A DNA stretch of 34,247 nucleotides from Prasinococcaceae sp. CCMP 1430 (Eukaryota; Prasinodermophyta; Palmophyllophyceae; Prasinococcales; Prasinococcaceae), in contig RQSC01000002.1 in NCBI GenBank assembly GCA_013416795.1, positions 599,326-633,572 on the forward strand, given 5' to 3'. The notes under the pieces were generated by a model, which was given only the letters and a program-made list of their open reading frames with translations, searched no databases and was not told where the DNA came from. Below, one piece after another: positions 9,307-18,987 of this stretch (positions within the stretch are counted from its first letter, which is position 1; each line of letters opens with the position of its first letter). The position numbers were made by a program, and so were the translations under genes.

Positions 9307-10421
9307 TCAGACGCCCCACTTCTTGACCGCGTAGTCGACGAGCCCGTTGGTGTACAGGTGCTGCTGGAAGGCGTAGCACTTCTTGATCGGATGGTGGAGC
9401 AGCCAACCGTTGCCCAGGTCCCTCCCGTGCACGTCCGTAAAGTTCCAGGCCTCCTGGTACAGCTGCTCCATGTCATGCGCGAGCGTAAGCGCCTCACCTT
9501 CCATGAAGCAGCTTCCCTTGCGCCTCGAGCGCGGATGCTGCACACCCTCGCCGCTCGCGAGCCTCTCCAGCTGCCTCATCACGCGGGACACGTTTGTCTC
9601 TGACGCGGGCCTGTCGAACCACTCGCAGTGCCACTTGTCGGTCTCAAGGAAGGCGCGCATGCCCTCGAGCAGGTCCACCTTGTGGAGTTTCGCCAGCGTC
9701 TCCTCTGGCAGCGATGCCAGCTCGAAGGTCCACTCCTTGCGGCGGCGGCGCACCCTGACCTCATCCTCGCTGTCTTCGTCGGTGTCGACGTCTGTCTCCG
9801 CGTCCGGGTCCACGTAGCGCACGCGGCGCTTGTTGCGCGGCTCCAGCCCCGCAAGCTGCAGGTCGAGCTGCGACATCTTGGACGGGTCGACCTCGGCGAC
9901 CTGCTTGCGCTGGCGGCGCGAGCGGCGCGCCTCGGCGTCCGGATCGGCCTGTGCGGAGCGCTTCCGCTTCAGGGGGGCCTTGGTCCGCTTTGGCTTTGCG
10001 CACACTTTCTGCGCGAACGCGGGCGGGGGAGCGCGCGCCGGGGCGGCGGGAGTCAGCGCCATGGCAAGTGCGCGGGGAAGAGACGCGAACAAGCGAGCAC
10101 ACCTCGGCTGGCCGGTCGAGTGTCTGTCGCGCAAGGGTTGGTTGGTTGGGGTGGTTGGGAAGGTTGGTTGGTTGGGTGGGTGGGGAAGAAGGGACGGAGC
10201 TAATGACGCACCTCTAGCTTCTGCTTCGCATCGAAGAGCTTGAACTGCTTCATCTTCGCGAGGTTGGCTGCGATTCTGGCGTTGCGCTCCGCCTCGTAGG
10301 GGTTGGCCGCCGCCTTGGTCATCGCGTTGGCCGCCGCCGCGGCGAAGCCCGTCGCCTTCTTCGCGGGCGACGCGGGCGGCGCGCCGGCCTTGCGCGCGCG
10401 GAAGAGGGGCATCACGGCCAT
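9307..10421 (-). CDS. Two-exon basic protein of unknown function
   Basis: Predicted exons 10421-10212 and 10008-9307 give 303 residues. The donor is GTGCGTCAT (10211) and the acceptor TTCGCGCAG (ends 10009); both are phase 0 and the intron is 203 nt. The first exon alone ends at a stop 4 codons past the donor. Joining restores a pattern seen in many eukaryotic nuclear proteins: NPYEAERNARIAANLAKMKQF, then KPKR and RRSRRQR basic clusters (likely nuclear localisation signals). An acidic segment (DVDTDEDSEDE) follows, then a compact C-terminal domain of about 140 residues rich in Trp and His (WHCEWFDRP, EAWNFTD, GWLLHHPIKKCYAFQQHLY). I do not recognise that domain. An alternative acceptor at about 10110, or two separate genes using an ATG at 10062, cannot be excluded. 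Confidence 0.65.
10137..10188. repeat. TTGG-rich tract inside the predicted intron
   Basis: Repeated GGTTGG / TTGG units on the + strand, CCAACC on the gene strand, upstream of the predicted acceptor. It may act as part of the pyrimidine-rich region of the intron. Confidence 0.6.
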
Positions 10422-10793
10422 GGCCGCACGCCCTGCCCCGCGCGACGCGACGAGGGGGGCGCAGGGAAAAGGGGCGAGGCTGCGGTGGGGTTGGGATGGT
10501 AACCGCAGTGGCGCCTCTCGCGCAGCGCCGCCGCCCCCCCCCCCTCCCCGGCCCCCTCGCGCCCCGTGCCCCGCGCCCCGACGCCGCGCCCCTTTTCCCG
10601 CCAAAAGCGGACGCCCCATCAAACCGCACGCGTCCCCCGGCCGTCACCCACGCAACACTCCGCGCCTCCGTAACGACACATCAGTTCGCAGGCGCTGGCG
10701 CGCAGCGCGTGGCGGCTGACCTCCCACCGACCGCACCGACGCTCGTCCATCAGTACTACAGAAAGAACAAGCCAGATCCAGATCGACGTGCGT

Positions 10794-11068
10794 CGTCGGT
10801 CGTGCGACGTGCCAATTCCGGATCCAATCACCGCTCACATTCGATTCGGAGGGCGCGGACCGTCGATCGGCGCGGGAGTCGCGAGGATCTTTTTCCCGCG
10901 TCTGAGGACAGACTGCTGCGCTGCGAGGCACCGTCGGTCGTGCGACGTGCCAATTCCGGATCCAATCACCGCTCACATTCGATTCGGAGGGCGCGGACCG
11001 TCGATCGGGGCGGGCGTCGCGAGGATCTTTTTCCCGCGTCTGAGGCCAGACTGCTGCGCTGCGAGGCA
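10794..11068. repeat. 138-bp direct tandem duplication
   Basis: Two copies, 10794-10930 and 10932-11068, repeat with a period of 138 bp and differ at only about three positions (GGCGCGGGAGTCG versus GGGGCGGGCGTCG, and GGACAGA versus GGCCAGA). They lie between the divergent basic-protein gene (ATG 10421, -) and ATPase gene (ATG 11456, +), so they duplicate part of a probable bidirectional promoter. The unit contains ATTCCGGATCCAATCACC, with a CCAAT-type box. Each copy is open for 46 codons in some frames because the period is a multiple of three, but no protein motif is seen. Confidence 0.93.
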
Positions 11069-11455
11069 AGTTCGCGCTCGTGGCCCGCGCGCGTCTGCGC
11101 GCGCGCGAGCGAGGAATTTCGCGTGTGTGCGGGATCTTTTCGCCGGGACGCTCCCAACCCCAACCCGAAACGCGGCGGGGGGGCCGCCGCCCCCCCCGCG
11201 GCGAGGTGCGGCCGCACCCGGCCGGGCGCGGGACTCAAACCCTGATGAGGAATTGAACCGGAATGTGCGCGGGAGGCTGGGAACGCCCCCGGGGGGAAAA
11301 CGCGGGGGGGCAAAAGGGCGCCACTGCGCGCGCGCCGCGGCTGCGGCGGGGCGCGGGGCCTCGGCCCTTCCGCGGGCGCGGGCGGCGCAGACGGCGGGGC
11401 GGCCTCGCTTCCCGAGCTCGAGGTCGCGCGCGTGCCCGCAGGCGCGCCCGCGGGC
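11069..11455. other. GC-rich leader of the ATPase gene
   Basis: This region links the tandem duplication to the ATPase coding region. It contains CAAACCCTGAT at about 11236 and long G and C runs. An ATG at 11263 opens a basic, Arg/Gly/Ala-rich frame that could encode a plastid transit peptide if spliced into the ATPase frame, but I could not find a safe splice pair. Confidence 0.4.
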
Positions 11456-12754
11456 ATGGTGATGGTCCCCGTCGCGCAGGAGGTGCCCGGCGGCGACGGG
11501 GCGCCCGAGGCGGGGGGTTCCACCATGTGCGGCCCGGGCGAGGACAACTGCCTGCCCGAGGACGGTGGCACCGTGGTGCGCGACGACCTCGATGCGCTGC
11601 TGGGCGTGCTTCCGGAGAGCATCCGCGAGCCGCTCGTGCGCCACCCCTTGCGCACGTCGCTGCTCGAGGTCGTGCTCGACCTCGGTCGCAAGCCCGAGGC
11701 GCGCTTCCTCGGCGTGGACGGAGGCGAGTTCCTGAGCGAGCACGAGATAACGGCCGCAGACCTCGAGGCGGCGGAAGCCGCGGTCGGCGAGTTCGGATCT
11801 GACAACCGCGCGGGCGTGACCGGCACGCTGCACCGCATCAGCGCGCTGCGCTCGAGGCGCGGCGCGCTCGTCGGGCTCACGTGTCGTGTGGGGCGCGCGG
11901 TCACAGGCCACGTCGACATGATCCGCGACATGCTCGCACAGAACGAGTCCATCCTCTTCCTGGGCGCCCCGGGCGTGGGCAAGACTACGGTCATCCGCGA
12001 GATGGCGCGCGTTCTCGCCGACCTGAGCAAGCGCGTGGTCATCGTGGACACCAGCAACGAGATCGGCGGGGACGGTGATGTGCCCCACCCCGCCATCGGC
12101 CGGGCGCGCCGCATGCAGGTCCCTGACCCGGCCGCCCAGCAGCACGTGATGGTTGAGGCAGTGCAAAATCATATGCCCGAGTGCATAGTAGTGGATGAGG
12201 TTGGCACGCAGGAGGAGGCGCTGGCGTGCCGCACCATAGCCGAGCGCGGCGTGCAGCTCGTGGCGACGGCCCACGGCCAGGTGCTGGAGAATGTGCTCAA
12301 AAACCCGACGCTCACCGAGCTGGTCGGCGGCGTGGCGCCGGTCACGCTGTCGGACGACGAGGCGCGCGCTCGTGGCACCCAGAAGACCATCCTCGAACGC
12401 AAGGGCCCGGTCACATTCACTGTGGTCATCGAGATGCGCGAGCGCAACCACTGGATCGTGCACCGCCCCAGCGATGACAGCGTGGACATGCTCCTGTGCG
12501 GCAAGCGCCCCATCGTCGAGTCGCGGACACGCAGCGAGAACGGCGAGATTTTCAGCCAGGAGGTGCCGTACGACAATGGGGAGCCCGCCGAGGAGAGCGC
12601 GCCCGCCGGGGCCGACCCGCGCTACTCGTGGGCCGACCAGCTGAGCGACGTCAGCGAGCGCGACGCCCTGTCGGAGCTTGCGCGCGCGGGCTACCTGGGC
12701 GGGCGCGGCGGGCCGGCCGGCATGGGGACGGGGAAGCGGGGGGGCAGGCGCTAG
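11456..12754 (+). CDS. Ycf45/SPD1-type (SpoIIIAA-like) plastid AAA ATPase
   Basis: P-loop ATPase of the family that includes plastid Ycf45, bacterial SpoIIIAA-like proteins and Arabidopsis SPD1, which is needed for plastid development. From the ATG at 11456 it has 432 residues. Visible: the family segment GLTCRVGRAVTGH (140-152), Walker A GAPGVGKTT 170-178, VVIVDTSNEIGGDGDVPH (194-211), GRARRMQVP, Walker B CIVVDE 243-248, and RGVQLVATAHG (264-274). These match plant members closely. The upstream frame has no ATG back to the stop at 11243, so the N terminus, probably a transit peptide, may lie in an unresolved first exon. The C-terminal 100 residues are low in conservation and end in a basic GKRGGRR tail. 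The gene is divergent from the basic-protein gene. Confidence 0.9.
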   Translation: MVMVPVAQEVPGGDGAPEAGGSTMCGPGEDNCLPEDGGTVVRDDLDALLGVLPESIREPLVRHPLRTSLLEVVLDLGRKPEARFLGVDGGEFLSEHEITAADLEAAEAAVGEFGSDNRAGVTGTLHRISALRSRRGALVGLTCRVGRAVTGHVDMIRDMLAQNESILFLGAPGVGKTTVIREMARVLADLSKRVVIVDTSNEIGGDGDVPHPAIGRARRMQVPDPAAQQHVMVEAVQNHMPECIVVDEVGTQEEALACRTIAERGVQLVATAHGQVLENVLKNPTLTELVGGVAPVTLSDDEARARGTQKTILERKGPVTFTVVIEMRERNHWIVHRPSDDSVDMLLCGKRPIVESRTRSENGEIFSQEVPYDNGEPAEESAPAGADPRYSWADQLSDVSERDALSELARAGYLGGRGGPAGMGTGKRGGRR

Positions 12755-13007
12755 CACCGCTGCCCACGACGACTCGACTTGGAGTTTTTTGCATTCATTC
12801 TTTTTGTTCATCATCGCCGTGCCTGCGTGCGCACACGTGTGCGCTTTCGATCTCGCAAGGGACGCCGTATTCCGCGACAGGACGTGTATAAGGATAGCTT
12901 ACAGTGACAACCGATGGTCGACCACGCGCGTGCGGCACGCGCAGCGCCTGCCCCTCACCAAGCGGCATCGAGCCCTCCGCGCCCCCTGTCCCCCCGCGAG
13001 CGTGTGC
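12755..13007. other. Convergent spacer
   Basis: This lies between the ATPase stop and the 3' end of the ARM-repeat gene. It contains a T-rich stretch (GAGTTTTTTGCATTCATTCTTTTTG at about 12782), notable in such GC-rich DNA and possibly part of 3' processing signals. No gene is seen. Confidence 0.5.
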
Positions 13008-15105
13008 TCAGTGCACCGTTGCCACAGGGTGTCCATCGCGGCGACCAAGCACGCCCATGCGAAAGGTGGCGATGTTTTGCAGGTACTTGGGCACGCCAGC
13101 GCTCTCCATGGGCGCGAGCGACTCGTCGTCCATGCCAATGTTGAGCATGGCCTCGCGCGCATAGAAACGCGTGGTTTCTGACTGCGCCTCGAGCAGCGGC
13201 TGCAGCGCCCGGATGCCACCCACCTCAGCGATGACGCTGCGGTACGATGGATCCTGACTGAGCTGCCGCAATGCCGCGGCACAGAACGCCTGCGACTCGG
13301 CCTGGCCAGGCGCGAGTGCCTTGCCCTTCTTCCCCTTCTTGCCCTTCTTGCCCTTCTTCTTCTTTGACTTTTTCTTTTTGGACTTCTCCTCGACAGGCGC
13401 TGCCCCCTGCTCGCCCCCCGGCTCGCCCCCCGACTCGCCCCCCGACTCGCCCCCCGGCTCGCCCCCCGGCTCGCCCCCCGGCTCGCCCTCCGGCTCGCGC
13501 CCGTAGGACAACAGCCGTGTGAGGGCTTCCACACCGCCCTGCTCGGCGACCGTCGCCATGCGCTGCTCGGCCTTGGACATTTTGGTGCGATCTGTGCCAT
13601 CCGTGCCCAGATGCGGGCCATCATAGAAATTCGTCGCCCCGCCGAGCGGCACCTCGTGCACGCCAAGTGGCCCACGCTCGCGCGTGAGCTCGCTGCTGCC
13701 CAGCGCCCCCACCGCCGCGCCCGCGCCTACGTCGCTTTCCGCAGGACCGGCAGCATCGACCGTGCCCGGCGTGACGGGCCCACCCTCGCCGATGCCCGCG
13801 CTGCCACGGCTCAGCGTGAGCTCTTGCATGCCCAGTGTGGTGGCCGTGGTGTCCTGGCGTCTCTCGGAGCGCAGCACCTCGATGTACTCGCGCGCCTCGA
13901 GCGTAGTGGGGCTCACCAACAGGAAGAGACAAGCAGCGCCCGCCGCACGCCCGGGCAGCGACAAGGAGCGGTCGGCCACAGCGCGCACCACCGCATGCAC
14001 GCCACCCGCGCGCAGGAGCCGCACCTTGCCCTCCTCGGACGCCATGGCGCGCTCCAAGCATACAAGCGACTGTTCGCGCAGCATTGCCGGCAGCGTGGTC
14101 GCGGGCCCCGGCGGCGCGTCGGAAACGCCCTCGCCCTCCGTCGCGGTCGACTGCAATGCTTGCAGCGTCTGCAACAGCGACTCTACCGCATGCGCGCGAC
14201 ACGCGGCCTCGACTGCCGCCACGCGCGCGTCGCACCCCTCGCGGGCCGCCGCGGCAAGCAGCGAGGTCAAGAGGCGCGTTGCATCCAATCGCGAGCGATC
14301 AGTCGCGCTCTTCTCCCCAGCGATCACGCGCGCAACGCGCGCCAGGCCCGCGTGGTTGTCCGCCTCGGCTGCCTTGTAGACATTTTCCGCGACCACCTCC
14401 GCGCGCGTCTGCTCCGACATGGTGACCAACCACGAGAGCGCCGCGCTCTCTGCCGCCGCGCTGCGCGCCTGGAGCGTGCGGTAGAAAAGGCTGCAAAGCT
14501 CCTCGGGGTACACCTTCGGCTCAGCGATGTCGTCAGCACTGGCTAGTGCCGACAGCACGCCGATTAAAGCTGTGTTGTCCTGCGGCGCCTCGACAGCCGT
14601 GGCATCGCCGGCCAGGGCCACCTTGGCTGCCACCTCGCACGCGCCCAGTGCAACAATTTCTTTCCGCTTGCTCTCAGGCCCAGCGGCCGCCAGTTGCCAA
14701 AGAAACATAGCCGCGCGCGACCTCGAGATAGTGCATTCGATCTGCGCGAAAGAGTGTGACAGCGCGCGCAGGTGTTAGCTCACTGACATAATACTGCAGA
14801 GAGAGACAGAGAGAGTCTCTGCCTTCCTTCGTCTCCGCTCCTCTTCTGCGCTTGTATGCGCACGCGCGCACGCACGCGCGCACGAATCGCACGACGCACG
14901 CTCGTGCTGGCAAACGCTCGCTTACCTTGTTGAGCGAGCTCGGCCCACGAACGTTCTGTATGAGCTCATCAGGGTTGTTGGAGAGAGCCCAGAGCTCGTC
15001 GCTCATCCACGCGGGCTTCGCGACCTTCTCCTTCTTACCCTTCTTGCCGCCCTTCTTGCCGCCCTTGTTCCCCCCCTTCTTGCCGCCCTTCTTGCTTTTC
15101 GCCAT
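13008..15105 (-). CDS. ARM-like repeat protein with lysine-rich tracts
   Basis: Two exons, 15105-14926 and 14741-13008, encode 637 residues. The donor GTAAGCGAG (14925) and acceptor CTCTTTCGCGCAG (ends 14742) are both phase 0; joining gives SSLNK-IECTISRS-RAAMFLWQLAA, a smooth helical start. The protein is mostly Ala/Leu-rich helical pairs with Gly turns (ALGACEVAAKVAL, LLRAGGVHAVVRAV, EQGGVEALTRLL, EVGGIRALQPLL), typical of armadillo/HEAT arrays. Two lysine-rich tracts stand out: residues 3-27 (KKGGKKGG units) and a KSKKKKSKKKKGKK stretch in the C-terminal half. The latter is preceded by GEPG/GESG repeats from a 12-bp DNA repeat. No function is assigned. ARM proteins usually bind partner proteins, and a flagellar or cytoskeletal role is only a guess from the genome context. 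Confidence 0.75.
13320..13385 (-). repeat. Lysine-codon tract (AAG-rich)
   Basis: A CTT-rich + strand run encodes the second lysine-rich segment of the ARM-like protein. Confidence 0.8.
13408..13497 (-). repeat. 12-bp minisatellite encoding GEPG/GESG
   Basis: The unit GGCTCGCCCCCC (+ strand), with CGACTC variants, repeats about seven times inside the ARM-like gene and encodes alternating GEPG and GESG. It stays in frame. Confidence 0.9.
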
Positions 15106-15689
15106 GGCTGCAAGCTGGCTCCCCCCGCCCAACCACCAGCCTGCCGCGACCCTCCTCGCCCCTTCCCGCGACGCTGCGCCCGGGACCAGGCACACGGCGG
15201 CCAAGTGCACGGCGCGTCTGCGCCTCGCGCACGCCAAGCGTCGCCTTCGCACCCCTCCGCCGCCGACCCGCCCGCGCGCCCGCGCGCGCTCTGGCGCACG
15301 AACGCGACGCACGCGGCCGCGGGGCGCCGCCTGCGCGTGTGCGCGCGCGCAGTGCATCGCCTCCCCCCTCCCTTCCTCCCGCCACGCCACGCCCCCCGAC
15401 CCCACACCGCACCCTCACCCCGTCCAAAAAGGGTAACGCTGCTGCGCGGTTCCCCGGGCGCCGCAGCGGCGGGTCAACGTCCGTTGCGTTGCAAGCAAGG
15501 AGACGACCTCGGTCGACACGTGCAAAACCTGAATACCATCGTGCATATTTGAGGTTTAAAGTAGGGTTCAATGTGATTCTCATGGCCTTCCGACCCTCTC
15601 TCTCCCTCTAGAGCTAGAGACCTCCCTCTTGAGCTACTCGAGCTAGCGCTAGCCAGTCCTGCTGCAGCTGGACGCCGCTGCCGCCCTCG
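15106..15689. other. Spacer upstream of the ARM-like gene
   Basis: Promoter and 5' UTR of the ARM-like gene and 3' UTR of the protease gene, both minus strand. It holds long C-rich runs, a GTAGGGTTC motif at about 15561 and a TCTCTCCCTCTAGAGCTAGAG stretch. No gene is seen. Confidence 0.5.
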
Positions 15690-16670
15690 TCACTTCCCGG
15701 CGACACCGAGCGTTGCCGCGAGTGCCTCGAGGACGTTGCCGCAGCCCACGGCACGGAAGTCGCGCGCCGCGGCGCGCGCGGCTCCCTCCGCGCTGCGCAT
15801 CGCATCGAGGCGGGCCTGGGTGCTTGGGTGATCGAACAGGTACCCCCCCACGGTCCCGCCGGGCACTGCCTTGTGTATGGTCGCGAGGCCCAGCGCGGCG
15901 CGGTCGGGGCGGAAGCACGCCGAGGCCGCCAGCCTGAGGCCCAGTGCATCAGCCGCGTATTCGCTGGTGCGCTGGCGCGGCAACTCGATGCCGAGATGCG
16001 CTGCAGCGCCCACCGCCGCCAGGAGTGCCGCCTCAGTAAGCAGCCCACCTGTGGGGTCGACAGCGGCGATGAATGCCATCTGGCACATGGCCGCCACGCC
16101 CACCGCATTCGCGTGCTCGCGGCCGTGATACAGCAGCAGGTGCGACAACTCATGCGCCAGGACGAAAGCAAGCTCAGCGTCGTTGGGCAGCGACTCTAGC
16201 AGCCCACGAGTGCAGAATATGGTGTTGCGAATTGCCGGCAGAACGAAAGCGTTGAGCTCCGGCGTGTCGAGCACGACAACTTGTACGGAGGAGCGCTTCG
16301 CGAGCGCGCGTAGCGAATCAGTCGTCAAAGATTGCATCGCGCGCTCATTCAGAGCAGGCTCGCTGACATTCTCAGCATCATGGTCCTTCGCTCGTGCCCG
16401 CTCGCGTATCTCGCGCACAGCTTGGCGCTTCGCCGCCCCGACGATACGCCCGGCCACGCGCTCGGCTCGCTGCTTCAACGGATCAGTCGCGTCGAGCACC
16501 CCCGTTTCACTGTGGCCGCCTTGACGAAGCGCGGCCCACGCAGCGGCGTTGGCGTACGCCTGTGGGTCCTCCAGTACCTCGAACGAACCGTGCGCGCGAC
16601 CCGCTGCGAACGTGGTCAGCCCAAGGGCGACCGCCCGCATCCCGCGGCTGAGGCGCGGCGCCCACCGCAT
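15690..16670 (-). CDS. M48-family zinc metalloprotease (Oma1-like)
   Basis: Zinc endopeptidase of family M48, in which the mitochondrial quality-control protease Oma1 is the best known eukaryotic member. The single exon of 326 residues starts at the ATG at 16670; a second ATG at 16640 precedes a hydrophobic Ala/Leu stretch (MRAVALGLTTFAAG) that could be part of a targeting or anchor segment. Visible: HELSH at 173-177 (HExxH zinc motif), the third ligand Glu237 in SEYAADALGLRL, and the family segment LNAFVLPAIRNTIFCTRGLLE (about 139-160) just before the active site. A Gly/Ala-rich hydrophobic segment (about 190-228) lies between the zinc motifs, as in M48 proteins. The C-terminal DHPSTQARLDAM (296-307 region) is the usual M48 ending. 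Organelle, mitochondrion or plastid, cannot be told. Confidence 0.9.
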   Translation of the reverse strand: MRWAPRLSRGMRAVALGLTTFAAGRAHGSFEVLEDPQAYANAAAWAALRQGGHSETGVLDATDPLKQRAERVAGRIVGAAKRQAVREIRERARAKDHDAENVSEPALNERAMQSLTTDSLRALAKRSSVQVVVLDTPELNAFVLPAIRNTIFCTRGLLESLPNDAELAFVLAHELSHLLLYHGREHANAVGVAAMCQMAFIAAVDPTGGLLTEAALLAAVGAAAHLGIELPRQRTSEYAADALGLRLAASACFRPDRAALGLATIHKAVPGGTVGGYLFDHPSTQARLDAMRSAEGAARAAARDFRAVGCGNVLEALAATLGVAGK

Positions 16671-17103
16671 TGCAGTACGGGCTGTTTCACGATGTGACAG
16701 GCGTCCCACGGTGGCGCAGTGCCGCCTGGACCTCCCTTCCCCCCGCCTCCACCGACCAAGCGGGCGCGCCCGCCTACCCTTCAACGGCTCCGCCGCTGCC
16801 ACAGCAGCAGCGGCATGTGGCGCGCGCCGCCGCCTCGAGGCCGTTCCCCCAGCAGACCACTAAATTGACGGATAACGCATCGATTGCGCGCTTTTGCAAC
16901 CGAAATAATCCCCCTCGCGACGTGACGGCCGCTCTGCGCACTCTGTGGCGCATTTACGAGATTTTGTTTTACAGATGTCGTCGTCGCCACAGACGCGCAG
17001 AGGCGGCGACAAGGGCAGCGTCGCTGCCCGCGTGCCGACGCTCGCACGCACGAGCACGCTTCCGAGCCCACACGCGTGCCCCTTGGCGCAGCGCGACCTG
17101 CCT
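16671..17103. other. Spacer between protease and tectonic genes
   Basis: Both neighbours are on the minus strand, so this holds the protease promoter and the tectonic 3' UTR. A TTTACGAGATTTTGTTTTACAG stretch near 16950-16975 is the most AT-rich part. No gene is seen. Confidence 0.5.
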
Positions 17104-18987
17104 CTACACGTTGAAGGGGTAGAGCACGCCCGAGTCGAGCTTGGGCAGCAGCGGCGGATTGCTGGGCAGGACGCCCGCGGGCGGGTCCTGCGCCATCGCC
17201 AGGGTCTCGAACGCGTGGGAGAGGTAGAAGTCCTCGCTCGCCCCCGCATCCGCCGCAGTCGCATCGGAGAAAGCCCAATCGCCATACGACCACACCATCC
17301 GCGCGTAGGCTACCTTGGCCTGCGGATCAGTCTGCGGGCCCTTCAGCGCCGTGAGCAGCTGCACCTTGAAGCCCACAGGCATGTTGCGGCACGCGCGGTC
17401 GTTTTCGTTCCACGAGACGAGCGTGAGAGTTGGATCCTCCTCCAAGACCTCCACCCAGTCGGCGATGTTGTGGGCGTTGCTGTCGGCCCACGTGGCGACG
17501 TAAGTCTCCGCCGCGCCATCGAGGCCGAACCAGCCCGCGGCCAAGTCCTCACTCGGCGGAGGAACCACGTCGGTGGACAGGCCCTCGCACATGGTTCTGA
17601 GCTGGTCCAGCGTGAAGCTCATCTTGCACTGCGACACGGTCGAACCACCGAAGCGCACGGCCACCGAGGCGGAAGGGGAGCACGCGCCGGTCTCGTCGGC
17701 GCCCGGGATGCGCAGGCCGCCGACGAATTGATCGACCGCCGTTCTCCCGTCTCCGGAAGGCGCCTGGGCTACAGCGCCGGCAAGAACGCTCGCACCCTCG
17801 TCGTAGCCGGGCATGCCGCTCGTGGGGCGCTCGATGCCTGGGCTGTTTGTATTCTCGAATGTAGCTGCGTATGTGACAGGCACATAGACAGCGCTGCGCG
17901 TGACGCTCAGGACTTCAACGTCGACGGAGACCGCAGAGATTGCGCCATCGCTCGAGTAGCTGACGGTGTAGCTGACCGCAGAGACGGCGTTGGTGCACGT
18001 GGCTGCAACGGCATCGTACACGGGCGTGGGAATCGCTACCCCGCCAGCGAGATCCACAGGGTTGCGAGTGCCGTCCGTCGCGTCGATAACAGTCACCGAG
18101 CTGATGGTAACCTGCACGCGGTCTCCCGCCCCTCCGTTGGTCGCCAGGAAGAGCGATGTGAAAGAGGAAGCATCGAATGCGCCGCCCACGCCACAAGAAC
18201 CTGCATTGAGCAGCCTCTCACACGCGGACGCGTGCGCGTCGTTCATGAAGCGCACGGGGCGCGCCCCCTCGACGCATGTCGCGCCGAACGCGGTACCCGG
18301 CAGCGCGAAGTTGCCGCCGCGCGGGGCGGGGACCGCTGTGTCCCGCGCCGCGCCGACAAAGGCCGGAATGGGGAGGCCGACCTTGAAGGTGATCGAGGCA
18401 TCGGATTCCGCAGATTCCTCCGCAGCGCTGTCGGCGAACGCGGTAGAGCGCGCCGCAACCGCCGCGATGGTGTCCTCGGCGCCCTGCGTGGCCGTGTAGC
18501 CGTCCCCGGTCGGGTCGGAGAAGAAGCGCCCCAGCGAGGGGTTGTTGTCGGTGGTCACGCACAGCTGGTCGCTGAGGAAGTCGCCCGAGGAGGCGGCCTT
18601 ATACACGACGCCGTAGTCTGAGCCGCCCAGGTTGACCTTGTGGAAGGTCGCCTGGTCGTTGCAGTACTCGATGCTCGGCGCGGGTGGGCCCTCGGCCTCG
18701 CAGCCGGCGCCCGTTGTGCAGTCGCACGAGAAGAGCCTCTCGAGCTCCTCCGCGGCGCAGTCGCTGTCGCAGCAGCAGTTGCCATCGCAGCCGCCTGCCG
18801 TGAGGTCGCACGCGCAGGTGTCGTCCCCCGTCACAGCCACCTCAGTCGGCTCGGGCGTAGCGCGCACATCATCCCAATTGATGCCATACACTGCCGGCTG
18901 CGCCGCGCGAGCGTCGCTGAGGAGGAATGCGAGCGCGACGCCCGCCGCGAGCGCGCACGCGCACGGCAGCCAGCCGCGCCGCGCCAT
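17104..18987 (-). CDS. Tectonic-family ciliary transition-zone protein
   Basis: Tectonics are secreted or membrane glycoproteins of the MKS/B9 complex at the ciliary transition zone. The single exon of 627 residues starts at the ATG at 18987, which is followed by a clear signal peptide (CACALAAGVALAFLLSDARA, about 9-28). The hallmark cysteine block follows at 58-96: CACDLTAGGCDGNCCCDSDC, then FSCDCTTGAGC, as in tectonics (CDCDLTPGxCDxNCCCDxDC). The rest is a long beta-rich region (SVTVIDATDG, SYTVSYSSDGAISAVSVDVE) like the tectonic DUF1619 domain. It ends LYPFNV with no membrane helix, so it resembles the secreted TCTN1 form more than TCTN2/3. A plus-strand open frame of similar length overlaps this gene and is a shadow. 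It supports a ciliated organism. Confidence 0.88.
   Translation of the reverse strand: MARRGWLPCACALAAGVALAFLLSDARAAQPAVYGINWDDVRATPEPTEVAVTGDDTCACDLTAGGCDGNCCCDSDCAAEELERLFSCDCTTGAGCEAEGPPAPSIEYCNDQATFHKVNLGGSDYGVVYKAASSGDFLSDQLCVTTDNNPSLGRFFSDPTGDGYTATQGAEDTIAAVAARSTAFADSAAEESAESDASITFKVGLPIPAFVGAARDTAVPAPRGGNFALPGTAFGATCVEGARPVRFMNDAHASACERLLNAGSCGVGGAFDASSFTSLFLATNGGAGDRVQVTISSVTVIDATDGTRNPVDLAGGVAIPTPVYDAVAATCTNAVSAVSYTVSYSSDGAISAVSVDVEVLSVTRSAVYVPVTYAATFENTNSPGIERPTSGMPGYDEGASVLAGAVAQAPSGDGRTAVDQFVGGLRIPGADETGACSPSASVAVRFGGSTVSQCKMSFTLDQLRTMCEGLSTDVVPPPSEDLAAGWFGLDGAAETYVATWADSNAHNIADWVEVLEEDPTLTLVSWNENDRACRNMPVGFKVQLLTALKGPQTDPQAKVAYARMVWSYGDWAFSDATAADAGASEDFYLSHAFETLAMAQDPPAGVLPSNPPLLPKLDSGVLYPFNV

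Noticed and set aside
11221-11262. Possible tRNA T-arm (reverse of GGTTTGAGTCCC)
   Set aside because: Only the T-arm-like string is present; no cloverleaf forms, and it lies in the ATPase leader.
10973-12814. Minus-strand open frame of 613 codons
   Set aside because: It is antisense to the Walker A/B-bearing ATPase gene and shows no family features; GC-rich DNA gives long shadow frames.
16945-18621. Plus-strand open frame of 558 codons
   Set aside because: It is antisense to the tectonic gene, Arg/Ala/His-biased with no motif; the minus-strand frame has the signal peptide and cysteine block.
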